DNA of 64,000 nt, from positions 558,001-622,000 of the forward strand of contig NZ_NFUT01000002.1 in the NCBI RefSeq assembly GCF_002127215.1, in the 5' to 3' direction. Position numbers and translations under genes: made by a program. Shown here one piece after another: positions 42,582 through 52,651 of this stretch; within the stretch, counting starts at the first letter, position 1; every line of letters starts with the position of its first letter. Under the pieces are notes generated by a model. The model saw nothing but the letters and a program-made list of their open reading frames with translations, did not search any database and was not told the origin of the DNA. The stretch comes from Hydrogenophaga sp. IBVHS2. GTDB taxonomy: Bacteria; Pseudomonadota; Gammaproteobacteria; Burkholderiales; Burkholderiaceae_C.

Positions 42582-43889
42582 ATGCCGCTGTTTTCTGCCG
42601 ACGCGCTCAACCCTGGCGTGCGTCCGCGCGAGGTGCTGGGCTGGGCCCTCTACGACTTTGCCAATTCCGGCTACACCACCGTGGTGCTCACGGCGGTCTT
42701 CGCGGCCTACTTCGTGGGTGCCGTGGCCGGCGGCGAAAGCTGGGCCACCCTGGCCTGGACGGCGGCCCTGAGTGCCTCCCACCTGATCGTCATGCTCACC
42801 ATGCCCGGCATCGGTGCCTGGGCCGACCAGCACGGGGCCAAACGTCGGCTGCTGGCCCTGTGCACCGTGGGCTGCGTGCTGAGCACGGCATCGCTGGCGC
42901 TGGTGGGGCCGGGTGCGGTGGTGCTGGGTGTGCTGCTGGTGGTGGTGTCGAACACCTTCTTCGCCTGGGGCGAGTCGCTGGCGGCCGCCTTCCTGCCCGA
43001 GCTGGCCCGGCCGCAGGCCATGGGCCGGGTGAGCGGGTGGGGCTGGAGCCTGGGCTACGTGGGCGGCATGCTGGCGCTGGGTCTGAGCCTGGCCTGGGTG
43101 CTGCAGGCCCAGGCGGCCGGTCGACCGGCCGCCGAGTTCGTGCCGGTGACCATGCTGATCACCGCCGGCCTGTTTGCCGTGGCCGGCACCGCCTCGCTGC
43201 TGCTGCTGCGCGAACATGCCAGCCCCCGGCCGGCCGGTCCTGACACCGGTCTGGGTGCCGCCTGGCGACAGCTGCGCGCCACCCTGCGGCAGGCCCGCCA
43301 CTACCGCGATTTCATGTGGCTCCTGGCCTGCGCCGCGGCCTACCAGGGCGGGGTGGCGGTGGCCATCGCGCTGGCGGCCATCTATGCCGAGCAGGTGGTG
43401 GGCTTCCAGCCGCAGCAGACCATGGTGCTGATCTTCGTGCTCAACATCGCCGCCATGGCAGGAGCCTTCGCCTTCGGTTACGGCCAGGACAGGCTGGGCC
43501 ACAAGCGGGCCCTGGCCCTCACGCTGCTGGGCTGGATGGCCACCTGCGTGCTGGCCGCGCTCACCACCACCCAGGCGGTGTTCTGGTGGGCCGCTGCCAT
43601 CGCCGGCCTGTGCATGGGCTCGAGCCAGTCGGCCGGGCGGGCCATGGCAGGGGTGCTGGCGCCGCCGGCCCAGCTGGCCGAGTTCTATGGCCTGTGGACC
43701 TTCGCCACCCGGGTGGCCAGCATCGTGGGTCCGCTGACCTATGGCGCCATCACCTGGATCACCGACGGCAACCACCGTCTGGCCATCGGCAGCACCGCGC
43801 TGCTGTTCGCGCTGGGCCTGGTGTTGCTGGTGCCGGTGGACATGGATCGCGGGCGCCGCGCGGCGCTGGCCTCCCCACCGCCCGCCTGA
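42582..43889 (+). CDS. MFS transporter, UMF1/Atg22-like family
   Basis: A 435-residue inner-membrane protein with about 12 hydrophobic helices. The N-terminal signature VLGWALYDFANSGYTTVVLTAVFAAYFVG is characteristic of the UMF1 (Atg22-like) branch, and GIGAWADQHGAKRRLLALC is the MFS loop 2-3 motif. Atg22 relatives export amino acids from yeast vacuoles; the bacterial substrates are mostly unknown. It is convergent with murI, with a 6-bp gap. The call rests on the N-terminal motif and topology. Confidence 0.88.
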   Translation: MPLFSADALNPGVRPREVLGWALYDFANSGYTTVVLTAVFAAYFVGAVAGGESWATLAWTAALSASHLIVMLTMPGIGAWADQHGAKRRLLALCTVGCVLSTASLALVGPGAVVLGVLLVVVSNTFFAWGESLAAAFLPELARPQAMGRVSGWGWSLGYVGGMLALGLSLAWVLQAQAAGRPAAEFVPVTMLITAGLFAVAGTASLLLLREHASPRPAGPDTGLGAAWRQLRATLRQARHYRDFMWLLACAAAYQGGVAVAIALAAIYAEQVVGFQPQQTMVLIFVLNIAAMAGAFAFGYGQDRLGHKRALALTLLGWMATCVLAALTTTQAVFWWAAAIAGLCMGSSQSAGRAMAGVLAPPAQLAEFYGLWTFATRVASIVGPLTYGAITWITDGNHRLAIGSTALLFALGLVLLVPVDMDRGRRAALASPPPA

Positions 43890-43895
43890 GCGGAC

Positions 43896-44723
43896 TCAGC
43901 CCAGGTCGGGCACCACCACGCGCTGCGCCGGCTGCTGCCAGCCCAGCCAGCGGTGCGCAGCGGCGGTGAGGGCCTCGGGCTCGCCGGTGGTCAGCAGGGC
44001 GGATTCGGCCTGCGGGGCCTGGCCGGCTTCGGCCGTGGCCAGCTGCAGCACCTGGCGGGTGCGGCGGGCCACCGCCTCGCCGGTGTCCACCAGCCGCACG
44101 GCCGGGCCGGCAGCCTGCTGCAGCACTTCGATGGCAAAAGGGTAATGGGTGCAGCCCAGCACCAGGGTGTCGAGGGCCGGCATGGCCTGCCGCACCGAGC
44201 CCACATGCTGGTTGCCCAGGCGTCCGATGGCCTCGGCGTCGCCGCGCTCGATGGCCCCGGCCAGACCGTCGCAGGGCTGGTCGTGGATGTGCAGCGGGCG
44301 GGTGGCGGCGGCCTCCAGGCGCTGGCGCAGGGCGCGGTAGCGTTCGCTGCCCAGGGTGCCGCGCGTGGCCAGCACGCCCACCTGGCCGCTGGCGCTGAGT
44401 TCGGCCGCCGGCTTGATGGCCGGCTCCACGCCCACGATGGGCAGGTCGGCGTGGGTGGCGCGCAGGCCGTCGATGGCCAGCGCGGTGGCGGTGTTGCAGG
44501 CCACCACCAGCGCGTCGATGCGGTGGACCTGCCGCAGCCACCGCACGATGGCCTGGGACCGGTTGGCCACCCAGTCGGCACTGCGTTCACCGTAGGGCGC
44601 GTGCAGGCTGTCGGCCAGGTAGGTGAAACGCACGCCGGGCAGCTCGGTGCGCAGGGCCCGCAGCACGCTCAGGCCGCCGACCCCGCTGTCGAACACGCCG
44701 ACGTGGCGAGCGCTGGCGTTCAA
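43896..44723 (-). CDS. murI: Glutamate racemase
   Basis: A protein of about 275 residues that interconverts L- and D-glutamate for peptidoglycan synthesis. The family start VGVFDSGVGGLSVLRAL, the first catalytic Cys in VVACNTATALA (Cys76) and the second in VLGCTHYPF (Cys191) are all present. The start is uncertain. A TTG at 44723 overlaps the fumarase stop (TTGA) and leaves the normal short N-terminus LNASARHVGVFD, so it is chosen. A GTG at 44777 would add 18 basic residues inside the fumarase gene. Coupling to the upstream fumarase gene is likely. Confidence 0.9.
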   Translation of the reverse strand: MNASARHVGVFDSGVGGLSVLRALRTELPGVRFTYLADSLHAPYGERSADWVANRSQAIVRWLRQVHRIDALVVACNTATALAIDGLRATHADLPIVGVEPAIKPAAELSASGQVGVLATRGTLGSERYRALRQRLEAAATRPLHIHDQPCDGLAGAIERGDAEAIGRLGNQHVGSVRQAMPALDTLVLGCTHYPFAIEVLQQAAGPAVRLVDTGEAVARRTRQVLQLATAEAGQAPQAESALLTTGEPEALTAAAHRWLGWQQPAQRVVVPDLG

Positions 44724-46270
44724 GCCGAGGCGACGGTGATGCCCTTGAACTCGCCGCTGGCGATGCGCTTCTGCCACTCGGCCGGGCCGGTGATGTGGGC
44801 GCTGGTGCCGCCGGCGTCCACCGCCACCGTCACCGGCATGTCGACCACGTCGAACTCGTAGATGGCTTCCATGCCCAGGTCTTCAAAGCCGACCACCCGG
44901 GCCGACTTGATGGCCTTGGACACCAGGTAGGCCGCGCCACCCACCGCCATGAGGTAGGCGCTCTGGTGCTTCTGGATGGCCTCGATGGCCACCGGGCCGC
45001 GCTCGGCCTTGCCCACCATGGCGATCAGGCCGGTCTCGGCCAGCATCATCTCGGTGAAGCCGTCCATGCGGGTGGCGGTGGTGGGGCCGGCCGGGCCGAC
45101 GGCCTCGTCGCGCACCGGGTCCACCGGGCCCACGTAGTAGATGACCCGGTTGGTGAAGTCCACCGGCAGCTTCTCGCCCTTGGCCAGCATGCCCTGGATG
45201 CGCTTGTGCGCGGCGTCGCGGCCGGTGAGCATCTTGCCGTTGAGCAGCAGGGTCTGGCCCGGCTTCCAGGCGGCCACATCGGCCTTGGTGAGGGTGTCGA
45301 GGTTGACGCGGGTGCTCTTCTGGGTGTCGGGCACCCAGTTGACGTCGGGCCACAGGTCGAGGCTGGGCGCGTCCAGATAGACCGGGCCGCTGCCGTCCAG
45401 CACGAAGTGGGCATGGCGGGTGGCGGCGCAGTTGGGGATCATGGCCACCGGCTTGCTGGCCGCGTGGGTGGGGTACATCTTGATCTTGACGTCCAGCACC
45501 GTGGTCAGGCCGCCCAGGCCCTGCGCACCGATGCCCAGGGCGTTGACCTTGTCATACAGCTCCAGGCGCAGCTCTTCCACCTGGCTGAGCTTCTCGCCCT
45601 TGGCGGCCTTTTCCTGCAGCTGGTACATGTCCAGGTCGTCCATGAGCGACTCCTTGGCCATGAGCACCGCCTTCTCGGCCGTGCCGCCGATGCCGATGCC
45701 CAGCATGCCCGGCGGGCACCAGCCGGCGCCCATGGTGGGCACGGTCTTCATCACCCAGTCAACCACCGAGTCGCCGGGGTTGAGCATGATCATCTTGCTT
45801 TTGTTCTCGCTGCCGCCGCCCTTGGCGGCCACGGTCACTTCCACCGTGTCGCCCGGCACGATCTCGGTGAAGATGACCGCCGGCGTGTTGTCCTTGGTGT
45901 TCTTGCGCAGGAACTGCGGATCGGCCACCACGCTGGCGCGCAGCTGGTTGTCCGGGTGGTTGTAGCCGCGGCGCACGCCTTCGTTGACCGCGTCTTCCAG
46001 CCCGCCGGAAAAGCCTTCCCAGCGCACGTTCATGCCGACCTTGAGGAACACGTTGACGATGCCGGTGTCCTGGCAGATGGGCCGGTGACCCACGGCGCTC
46101 ATCCGGCTGTTGGTCAGGATCTGCGCGATGGCGTCCTTGGCGGCGGCGCTCTGCTCGCGCTGGTAGGCGCGGGCCAGGTGGGCGATGTAGTCGGCCGGGT
46201 GGTAGTAGCTGATGTACTGCAGCGCGCCGGCGATGGATTCGATCAGGTCTTCCTGGCGGATGGTGCTCAT
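44720..46270 (-). CDS. Class I fumarate hydratase
   Basis: A 516-residue iron-sulfur fumarase that hydrates fumarate to L-malate in the TCA cycle. Three cysteines expected to hold the [4Fe-4S] cluster are visible: Cys66 (PICQDTGIVNVF), Cys185 (GAGWCPPGMLGIGIGG) and Cys281 (PNCAATRHAHF). The alpha and beta parts are fused in one chain, as in FumA/FumB. The C-terminal half has VGPVDPVRDEAVGPAGPTTATRMD. The gene is followed by overlapping murI and preceded, 33 bp upstream, by a YqhA-like gene on the same strand. Its product also fits the aromatic and acid catabolism seen elsewhere in the window. Confidence 0.95.
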   Translation of the reverse strand: MSTIRQEDLIESIAGALQYISYYHPADYIAHLARAYQREQSAAAKDAIAQILTNSRMSAVGHRPICQDTGIVNVFLKVGMNVRWEGFSGGLEDAVNEGVRRGYNHPDNQLRASVVADPQFLRKNTKDNTPAVIFTEIVPGDTVEVTVAAKGGGSENKSKMIMLNPGDSVVDWVMKTVPTMGAGWCPPGMLGIGIGGTAEKAVLMAKESLMDDLDMYQLQEKAAKGEKLSQVEELRLELYDKVNALGIGAQGLGGLTTVLDVKIKMYPTHAASKPVAMIPNCAATRHAHFVLDGSGPVYLDAPSLDLWPDVNWVPDTQKSTRVNLDTLTKADVAAWKPGQTLLLNGKMLTGRDAAHKRIQGMLAKGEKLPVDFTNRVIYYVGPVDPVRDEAVGPAGPTTATRMDGFTEMMLAETGLIAMVGKAERGPVAIEAIQKHQSAYLMAVGGAAYLVSKAIKSARVVGFEDLGMEAIYEFDVVDMPVTVAVDAGGTSAHITGPAEWQKRIASGEFKGITVASA

Positions 46271-46303
46271 GGTCTCAACAGGTGGGTGGGGGAGGGGGCA
46301 GAT

Positions 46304-46900
46304 TCAGTGCTTGCCGCTGTCCGGCACATGCATCAGGCGGTCGGCCAGGGCGATGGCCATGGCGCTGAACAGGAAGGCCACATGGATGATGGTCTGCCAC
46401 ATCAGCACCTTCTCGTCGTAGTTGGCCGCGTTGATGAAGGTCTTGAGCAGGTGGATGGAGCTGATGCCGATGATGGCCGTGGCCAGCTTGACCTTGAGCA
46501 CCGAGGCATTCACGTGGCTGAGCCATTCGGGCTGGTCGGGGTGGGATTCGAGGTTCATGCGGCTCACGAAGGTCTCGTAGCCACCCACGATCACCATGAT
46601 GAGCAGGTTGCTGATCATGACCACGTCGATCAGGGCCAGCACCACCAGCATGATGATGGTCTCGTTCAGGCCGGTCAGGGCCACGTCGCTCTTGTAGCCG
46701 ATGCTGGTGATGAGCTTCTGCAGCGCCGCTTCGTTGCCGAAGGCGGCCTCGATCAGGTGCACCAGCTCGACCCAGAAATGGAACACATAGATGCCCTGGG
46801 CGGCGATCAGGCCCAGGTACAGCGGCAGCTGCAGCCAGCGGCTGGCAAAGATCAGGTTGGGCAGGGGCCGGATGGGGCTGGTTTTGACGGGATCGGTCAT
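46304..46900 (-). CDS. YqhA/UPF0114-family membrane protein
   Basis: A 198-residue inner-membrane protein of the YqhA/TIGR00645 family. Four hydrophobic segments are visible ([91 protein letters not shown]). The family-typical [10 protein letters not shown] and [20 protein letters not shown] are clear. The function of the family is not established. It lies upstream of fumarase on the same strand and is divergent from acs across 155 bp. Confidence 0.87.
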   Translation of the reverse strand: MTDPVKTSPIRPLPNLIFASRWLQLPLYLGLIAAQGIYVFHFWVELVHLIEAAFGNEAALQKLITSIGYKSDVALTGLNETIIMLVVLALIDVVMISNLLIMVIVGGYETFVSRMNLESHPDQPEWLSHVNASVLKVKLATAIIGISSIHLLKTFINAANYDEKVLMWQTIIHVAFLFSAMAIALADRLMHVPDSGKH

Positions 46901-47055
46901 GGGCAGGGAAAATGCGTGGTGGTCCGGGCGGGGTTGTACCCACCTGACGGGCAGCCTGCTATTGTAGGTGTCGCCTCTGTGTCAGTGGCCTGTAAGAGCC
47001 CCTGCGCACAGTGCCCGGCGTTCCGGTTTTCAACAACATCTCAGGAGACTTGCGC

Positions 47056-49050
47056 ATGTCCGCACCCTCGTCGTCGATCGAATCCACCCTGGTCGAGAAC
47101 CGGGTCTTCGAACCCTCTGCCGCCACCGTCCGGGCCGCCCGCATCTCGGGCATGGACGCCTACCAGGCGCTGTGCGCCGAGGCAGAGCGGGATCACGAGG
47201 GCTTCTGGGCCCGGCTGGCGCGCGAGACCCTGACCTGGCACAAGCCCTTCACCCAGACGCTGGATGCGTCCCAGGCGCCCTTCTACAAATGGTTCCAGGA
47301 CGGCGAGCTCAATGCGTCGTTCAACTGCCTGGACCGCCACATGGGCACCCCGGTCGAGAACAAGACCGCCATCATCTTCGAGGCCGACGGCGGCGAGGTC
47401 ACCCGCGTCACCTACCGCGAACTGCTGGCCAAAGTGTCGCAATTTGCGAATGTTCTCAAGGCCAAGGGCGTGAAGAAGGGCGACCGGGTCGTCATCTACA
47501 TGCCCATGACCATCGAAGGCGTGGTGGCCATGCAGGCCTGCGCCCGCATCGGCGCCACCCACTCGGTGGTGTTCGGCGGCTTCTCGGCCAAGGCGCTGCA
47601 GGAGCGCATCCAGGACGCCGGCGCCGTGGCGGTCATCACCGCCAACTACCAGCTGCGCGGCGGCAAGGAACTGCCGCTGAAGTCCATCGTGGACGAAGGC
47701 ATCGCCATGGGCGGCTGCGACACCATCAGGAACGTGATCGTGTTCCAGCGCACCCCCACCGCCTGCCACATGGTGGCCGGCCGCGACACCTTCATGCACG
47801 AGGACATGGCCGGCCAGTCCACCACCTGCCCGGCCGAGATGGTGGGTGCGGAGCACCCGCTGTTCGTGCTCTACACCTCCGGCTCCACCGGCAAGCCCAA
47901 GGGCGTGCAGCACAGCACCGGCGGCTACCTGCTGTGGGCCAACCTGACCATGAACTGGACCTTCGACCTGAAGGCCGACGACATCTTCTGGTGCACCGCC
48001 GACATCGGCTGGATCACCGGCCACAGCTACGTGGCCTACGGCCCGCTGGCCGCCGGCGCCACCCAGATCGTGTTCGAGGGTGTGCCCACCTACCCGAATG
48101 CCGGCCGCTTCTGGCAGATGATCGAGAAGCACAAGTGCACCATCTTCTACACCGCGCCCACGGCCATCCGCTCGCTCATCAAGGCGGCCGAGGGCGACGA
48201 GAAGGTGCACCCGGCCCGCTCCGACCTCTCCAGCCTGCGCCTGCTGGGTTCGGTGGGCGAGCCCATCAACCCCGAGGCCTGGATGTGGTACTACAAGCAT
48301 GTGGGCGGCGAGCGCTGCCCCATCGTGGACACCTTCTGGCAGACCGAGACCGGCGGCCACATGATCACCCCGCTGCCGGGCGCCACGCCGCTGGTGCCGG
48401 GCTCCTGCACGCTGCCGCTGCCGGGCATTGCCGCTGCCATCGTGGACGAGACCGGCAATGACGTGGCGAACGGCGCCGGCGGCATCCTGGTGGTCAAGAA
48501 GCCCTGGCCGTCCATGATCCGCACCATCTGGGGCGACCCCGAGCGTTTCAAGAAGAGCTACTTCCCGGACGAGCTGCGCGGCTACTACCTGGCCGGCGAC
48601 GGTGCGGTGCGCAGCGCCGACCGCGGCTATTTCCGCATCACCGGCCGCATCGACGACGTGCTCAACGTCTCGGGCCACCGCATGGGCACCATGGAGATCG
48701 AGTCCGCCCTGGTCGGCAAGACCGACCTGGTGGCCGAGGCCGCCGTGGTGGGCCGTCCGGACGACCTCACCGGCGAGGCCATCGTGGCCTTCGTGGTGCT
48801 CAAGCGCTCCCGCCCCACCGGCGACGAGGCCAAGGCCATCGCCAAGGAGCTGCGCGACTGGGTGGGCAAGGAGATCGGCCCGATCGCCAAGCCGAAGGAC
48901 ATCCGCTTCGGCGACAACCTGCCCAAGACCCGCTCCGGCAAGATCATGCGCCGCCTGCTGCGCTCCATCGCCAAGGGCGAGGCCATCACCCAGGACACCT
49001 CCACCCTGGAAAATCCGGCCATCCTGGAGCAGCTCGCCCAGAACAACTGA
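47056..49050 (+). CDS. acs: Acetyl-CoA synthetase
   Basis: A 664-residue AMP-forming acetate-CoA ligase. The adenylate motif [24 protein letters not shown], the acetate-pocket and AMP motif [19 protein letters not shown], the hinge region [22 protein letters not shown] and the C-terminal [17 protein letters not shown] with the regulatory acetylatable Lys are present. The ATG at 47056 follows CAGGAG; the length matches the family. It activates acetate, and in this region also complements acetyl-CoA-yielding malonate and acid catabolism. A strong intrinsic terminator follows at 49067-49097. Confidence 0.97.
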   Translation: MSAPSSSIESTLVENRVFEPSAATVRAARISGMDAYQALCAEAERDHEGFWARLARETLTWHKPFTQTLDASQAPFYKWFQDGELNASFNCLDRHMGTPVENKTAIIFEADGGEVTRVTYRELLAKVSQFANVLKAKGVKKGDRVVIYMPMTIEGVVAMQACARIGATHSVVFGGFSAKALQERIQDAGAVAVITANYQLRGGKELPLKSIVDEGIAMGGCDTIRNVIVFQRTPTACHMVAGRDTFMHEDMAGQSTTCPAEMVGAEHPLFVLYTSGSTGKPKGVQHSTGGYLLWANLTMNWTFDLKADDIFWCTADIGWITGHSYVAYGPLAAGATQIVFEGVPTYPNAGRFWQMIEKHKCTIFYTAPTAIRSLIKAAEGDEKVHPARSDLSSLRLLGSVGEPINPEAWMWYYKHVGGERCPIVDTFWQTETGGHMITPLPGATPLVPGSCTLPLPGIAAAIVDETGNDVANGAGGILVVKKPWPSMIRTIWGDPERFKKSYFPDELRGYYLAGDGAVRSADRGYFRITGRIDDVLNVSGHRMGTMEIESALVGKTDLVAEAAVVGRPDDLTGEAIVAFVVLKRSRPTGDEAKAIAKELRDWVGKEIGPIAKPKDIRFGDNLPKTRSGKIMRRLLRSIAKGEAITQDTSTLENPAILEQLAQNN

Positions 49051-49066
49051 GCCTGCTTCGCCCATG

Positions 49067-49097
49067 AAAAAACCCGCCTTCGAGGCGGGTTTTTTTT
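49067..49097. terminator. Bidirectional intrinsic terminator
   Basis: AACCCGCCT (49071-49079) pairs with AGGCGGGTT (49083-49091) around loop TCG. It is flanked by an A-run upstream and eight T downstream, so it can end both acs on the plus strand and the cytochrome c gene on the minus strand. Confidence 0.95.
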
Positions 49098-49123
49098 CGG
49101 GGCTGCGCCGCAGGCGCAGGCCA

Positions 49124-49429
49124 TCACTTCATGCCCAGGATCCAGGCGGAGAGCTTCTTGGCCTCGGCGTCGCTGACCTGCGGGTTGGCGGGCATGGGGA
49201 TGGCACCCCAGACGCCGGCGCCACCCTTCTGGATCTTGGTGGCCAGCATGTCGACGGCCTTGGCGTCGCCGGCGTACTTCTTGGCGATGTCCTTGTAGGA
49301 CGGGCCGACCAGCTTCTTGTCCATGGCGTGGCAGGCCAGGCAGTTCTTGCTCTTGGCCAGGGCCTCGTCGGCCATGGCAGGGGCCGACAGCACGGCCAGC
49401 GAGGCCATAATCATCAGGGTGCGTTTCAT
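49124..49429 (-). CDS. Periplasmic class I c-type cytochrome (c551/c552-like)
   Basis: A 101-residue protein with a signal peptide cut after AMA (residue 20) and one heme-binding motif Cys30-Leu-Ala-Cys33-His34 (CLACH). The distal Met ligand is Met79 in GAIPMPANPQ, the arrangement of small electron carriers of the cytochrome c551/c552 group. It could donate electrons to the cbb3 oxidase encoded at the end of the window, which is an inference. It has its own promoter region of about 130 bp shared divergently with the small Trp-rich gene, and ends at the shared terminator. Confidence 0.95.
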   Translation of the reverse strand: MKRTLMIMASLAVLSAPAMADEALAKSKNCLACHAMDKKLVGPSYKDIAKKYAGDAKAVDMLATKIQKGGAGVWGAIPMPANPQVSDAEAKKLSAWILGMK

Positions 49430-49561
49430 GGGGTTGTGTCCTCTGGGGGTGGTTGCGGTAGCGGTCGGATTCTATCCAGACCCTGTTGGTTCAATCCCCC
49501 GAAACGCCACGGATTCACTGCTTTTTGCCGGGTGTTTACCCGCGCTTCACCGGAGGTTTCC

Positions 49562-49801
49562 ATGTATTTCCTGTCTGCCGGCGTGGTGCTGCTGCTGTTC
49601 AAGTACCTCGAGGTCGGCCCGGTGGCCGGCTGGTCGTGGTGGGTGGTGCTGGCGCCTTTCGGTCTGGCGGTGCTCTGGTGGGCCTGGGCCGACAGTTCGG
49701 GATACACCCGCCGCAAGCAGATGGAGAAGATGGACCAGCGCAAGGCCGACCGGATCGAGAAGCAGCGCAAGGCCCTGGGCCTGGACCGGCATCGCCGCTA
49801 G
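49562..49801 (+). CDS. Small Trp-rich membrane protein (TIGR04438-like)
   Basis: A 79-residue protein with two hydrophobic segments ([17 protein letters not shown] and [20 protein letters not shown], seven Trp in total including WAWAD) and a charged, Lys/Arg-rich C-terminal tail ([25 protein letters not shown]). This matches the short Trp-rich family known mainly from Burkholderiales; its function is unknown. A strong GGAGG ribosome site lies before the ATG. It stands alone between the divergent cytochrome c gene and ilvD. Confidence 0.82.
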   Translation: MYFLSAGVVLLLFKYLEVGPVAGWSWWVVLAPFGLAVLWWAWADSSGYTRRKQMEKMDQRKADRIEKQRKALGLDRHRR

Positions 49802-49878
49802 GGGCATCGAGCCCCGCCGATAATCCCGGGTTGACCGATGCACGGTCGCCCACCACCCACAACGACCCCCGAGACACC

Positions 49879-51738
49879 ATGCCGCAATACCGCTCCAAGA
49901 CCTCCACCGCCGGCCGCAACCAGGCCGGAGCCCGCGCCCTCTGGCGTGCCACCGGCATGAAGGATGGCGACTTCGGCAAGCCCATCATTGCCATCGCGAA
50001 CTCCTTCACCCAGTTCGTGCCCGGCCATGTGCACCTCAAGGACCTGGGCCAGCTGGTGGCCCGCGAGATCGAGGCGGTGGGCGGTGTGGCCAAGGAGTTC
50101 AACACCATCGCGGTGGACGACGGCATCGCCATGGGCCACGACGGCATGCTGTACTCGCTGCCCAGCCGCGACATCATTGCCGACTCGGTGGAGTACATGG
50201 TCAACGCCCACTGCGCGGATGCGCTGGTGTGCATCTCCAACTGCGACAAGATCACCCCCGGCATGCTCATGGCGGCCATGCGGCTGAACATCCCGGTGGT
50301 GTTCGTCTCGGGCGGTCCGATGGAGGCCGGCAAGGTGCGCCTGGCCGTGCCGGGCAGCGCCACCATCCAGATCAAGAAGCTCGACCTGATCGACGCCATG
50401 GTCATGGCCGCCGACGACAAGGTGTCCGACGCCGACCTGGCCGAGGTGGAGCGCTCCGCCTGCCCCACCTGCGGTTCGTGCTCGGGCATGTTCACCGCCA
50501 ACTCCATGAACTGCCTGACCGAGGCCCTGGGCCTCTCGCTGCCGGGCAACGGCACGGTGCTGGCCACCCACGCCGACCGCGAGGAGCTGTTCAAGCGCGC
50601 CGGCCGCACGGTGGTGGAACTCTGCCGCCGCTACTACGAGCAGGAAGACACCTCGGTGCTGCCGCGCGCCATCGGCAAGAAGGCGTTCGAGAACGCCATG
50701 ACGCTCGACATCGCCATGGGCGGCTCCACCAACACCATCCTGCACATCCTGGCCGCCGCGCAGGAAGCCGGGATCGATTTCGACATGGCCGACATCGACC
50801 GCATGTCGCGCGACGTGCCGCAGCTGTGCAAGGTGGCGCCCAACACCAACAAGTACCACATCGAGGACGTGCACCGCGCCGGCGGCATCATGGCCATCCT
50901 GGGCGAGCTCGATCGCGCCGGCAAGCTGCACACCGACGTGCCCACGGTGCACGCCCCCACGCTCAAGCACGCGCTGGACGAATGGGACGTGGCCCGCAAC
51001 CCGTCCGAGGCGGTCAAGACCTTCTACCTGGCCGGTCCGGCCGGCATTCCCACCCAGGTGGCCTTCAGCCAGAACACCCGCTGGCCCAGCCTGGACCTCG
51101 ACCGCGCCGAGGGCTGCATCCGTTCCTACGACCATGCCTTCTCCAAGGAGGGTGGTCTGGCGGTGCTGCGCGGCAACATCGCGGTGGACGGCTGCGTGGT
51201 CAAGACCGCCGGCGTGGACGACAGCCTGATGGTGTTCGAAGGCCCGGCCCATGTGGTGGAGAGCCAGGACGACGCGGTGCAGAACATCCTGGACGACAAG
51301 GTCAAGGCCGGCGACGTGGTGGTGGTCCGCTACGAAGGCCCCAAGGGCGGCCCCGGCATGCAGGAAATGCTCTACCCCACGAGCTACATCAAGTCCAAGG
51401 GCCTGGGCAAGGCCTGTGCGCTGCTCACCGACGGCCGCTTCTCGGGCGGCACCTCGGGCCTGTCCATCGGCCACTGCTCGCCCGAGGCGGCCGCCGGCGG
51501 CGCCATCGGCCTGGTGCGCAACGGTGACCGCATCCGGATCGACATTCCCAACCGCAGCATCAACGTGCTGGTGAGCGACGAGGAACTGGCCCGCCGCCGC
51601 GCCGAGCAGGACGCCAAGGGCTGGAAGCCCGAGCAGCCGCGCCCGCGCCAGGTCTCGGCCGCGCTGCGCGCCTACGCGCTGCTGGCCACCTCGGCCGACA
51701 AGGGTGCGGTGCGCGACCTGTCCAGGCTGGAAGGCTGA
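49879..51738 (+). CDS. ilvD: Dihydroxy-acid dehydratase
   Basis: A 619-residue enzyme of the IlvD/Edd family, catalysing the third common step of isoleucine and valine synthesis with an iron-sulfur cluster and Mg2+. The cluster motifs [12 protein letters not shown] and [19 protein letters not shown] are present. The C-terminal [22 protein letters not shown] holds the catalytic-region Ser. The length and the GTSG signature favour dihydroxy-acid dehydratase over phosphogluconate dehydratase. Its stop TGA overlaps the ATG of lgt (TGATG). Confidence 0.95.
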   Translation: MPQYRSKTSTAGRNQAGARALWRATGMKDGDFGKPIIAIANSFTQFVPGHVHLKDLGQLVAREIEAVGGVAKEFNTIAVDDGIAMGHDGMLYSLPSRDIIADSVEYMVNAHCADALVCISNCDKITPGMLMAAMRLNIPVVFVSGGPMEAGKVRLAVPGSATIQIKKLDLIDAMVMAADDKVSDADLAEVERSACPTCGSCSGMFTANSMNCLTEALGLSLPGNGTVLATHADREELFKRAGRTVVELCRRYYEQEDTSVLPRAIGKKAFENAMTLDIAMGGSTNTILHILAAAQEAGIDFDMADIDRMSRDVPQLCKVAPNTNKYHIEDVHRAGGIMAILGELDRAGKLHTDVPTVHAPTLKHALDEWDVARNPSEAVKTFYLAGPAGIPTQVAFSQNTRWPSLDLDRAEGCIRSYDHAFSKEGGLAVLRGNIAVDGCVVKTAGVDDSLMVFEGPAHVVESQDDAVQNILDDKVKAGDVVVVRYEGPKGGPGMQEMLYPTSYIKSKGLGKACALLTDGRFSGGTSGLSIGHCSPEAAAGGAIGLVRNGDRIRIDIPNRSINVLVSDEELARRRAEQDAKGWKPEQPRPRQVSAALRAYALLATSADKGAVRDLSRLEG

Positions 51739-52535
51739 TGCTGGTTCACCCCGCCATCGATCCGGTGGCGCTGCAGCTGGGTCCGGTGGCCATCCACTGG
51801 TACGGCCTGACGTACCTCGCGGCCTTCGTGCTGTTCGTGCTGCTCGGGCGCCTGCGCCTGAAGCACGAGCCCTTTGCCAGCCAGCGCGAACCGGCCTGGG
51901 CCCCGCGCGACGTCGAGGACATCCTGTTCCTGGGCGTGCTGGGCGTGGTGGCCGGCGGGCGCATCGGCTACTGCGTGTTCTACCAGCCGGGCTACTACCT
52001 CCAGCACCCGCTGGAGGTGTTCGCGGTGTGGCAGGGCGGCATGAGCTTTCATGGCGGCCTGATCGGCGTGCTGTTGGCCATGGTCTGGTTCGCCCGCAGC
52101 CGGCGCCGGCCCTGGCTGCAGGTGATGGACTTCGTGGCACCCTGCGTGCCCACCGGCCTGGCGGCCGGGCGGGTGGGCAACTTCCTCAATGGCGAGCTGT
52201 GGGGCCGCGTGGCCGATCCGTCGCTGCCCTGGGGCATGGTGTTCCGGGGTGCGGGCGACCTGCCGCGCCACCCTTCGCAGGTGTACCAGTTCCTGCTGGA
52301 GGGGCTGCTGCTGTTCGTGCTGCTGTGGCTGTATGCCCGCAAGCCCCGCGCCACCGGCCAGGTGTCGGCCCTGTTCCTGCTGGGCTACGGCGTGTTCCGC
52401 TTCGTGGCCGAGTTCTTCCGCGAGCCCGACGCCCACCTGGGCCTGCTGTCGCTGGGCATGAGCATGGGCCAGTGGCTGTGCGTCCCGATGATCGTGGGCG
52501 GGCTGGCGCTGGCCTGGCACAGCCGGCCGCGTTGA
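51738..52535 (+). CDS. lgt: Prolipoprotein diacylglyceryl transferase
   Basis: A 265-residue inner-membrane enzyme that transfers diacylglycerol from phosphatidylglycerol to the lipobox Cys of prolipoproteins. The essential-His motif [15 protein letters not shown] (about residue 103) and the Lgt signature [15 protein letters not shown] (about 143-157) are clear, with seven or so hydrophobic segments. Translation starts on the ATG that overlaps the ilvD stop. It is needed by the lipoproteins of the RND pump in this window, among others. Confidence 0.96.
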   Translation: MLVHPAIDPVALQLGPVAIHWYGLTYLAAFVLFVLLGRLRLKHEPFASQREPAWAPRDVEDILFLGVLGVVAGGRIGYCVFYQPGYYLQHPLEVFAVWQGGMSFHGGLIGVLLAMVWFARSRRRPWLQVMDFVAPCVPTGLAAGRVGNFLNGELWGRVADPSLPWGMVFRGAGDLPRHPSQVYQFLLEGLLLFVLLWLYARKPRATGQVSALFLLGYGVFRFVAEFFREPDAHLGLLSLGMSMGQWLCVPMIVGGLALAWHSRPR

Positions 52536-52601
52536 GCGCCAGCGATCCGACCGCGGAGGGCAGGGTAAGCACCTGCCCATTTTTTCGGACTCCGATCTAG
52601 C

Positions 52602-52623
52602 ATTACGCGTAATTACAGATAAT
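52602..52623. promoter_or_regulatory. Tandem palindromic operator upstream of the malonate operon
   Basis: ATTACGCGTAAT (52602-52613) is a perfect 12-bp palindrome. It overlaps by two bases a second copy, ATTACAGATAAT (52612-52623), identical at 9 of 12 positions. The pair ends 28 bp before the GntR gene start, as expected for autoregulation by that protein. Binding is inferred. Confidence 0.6.
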
Positions 52624-52651
52624 TTCCTGACCCTGCCCACGCACCCCCCCC

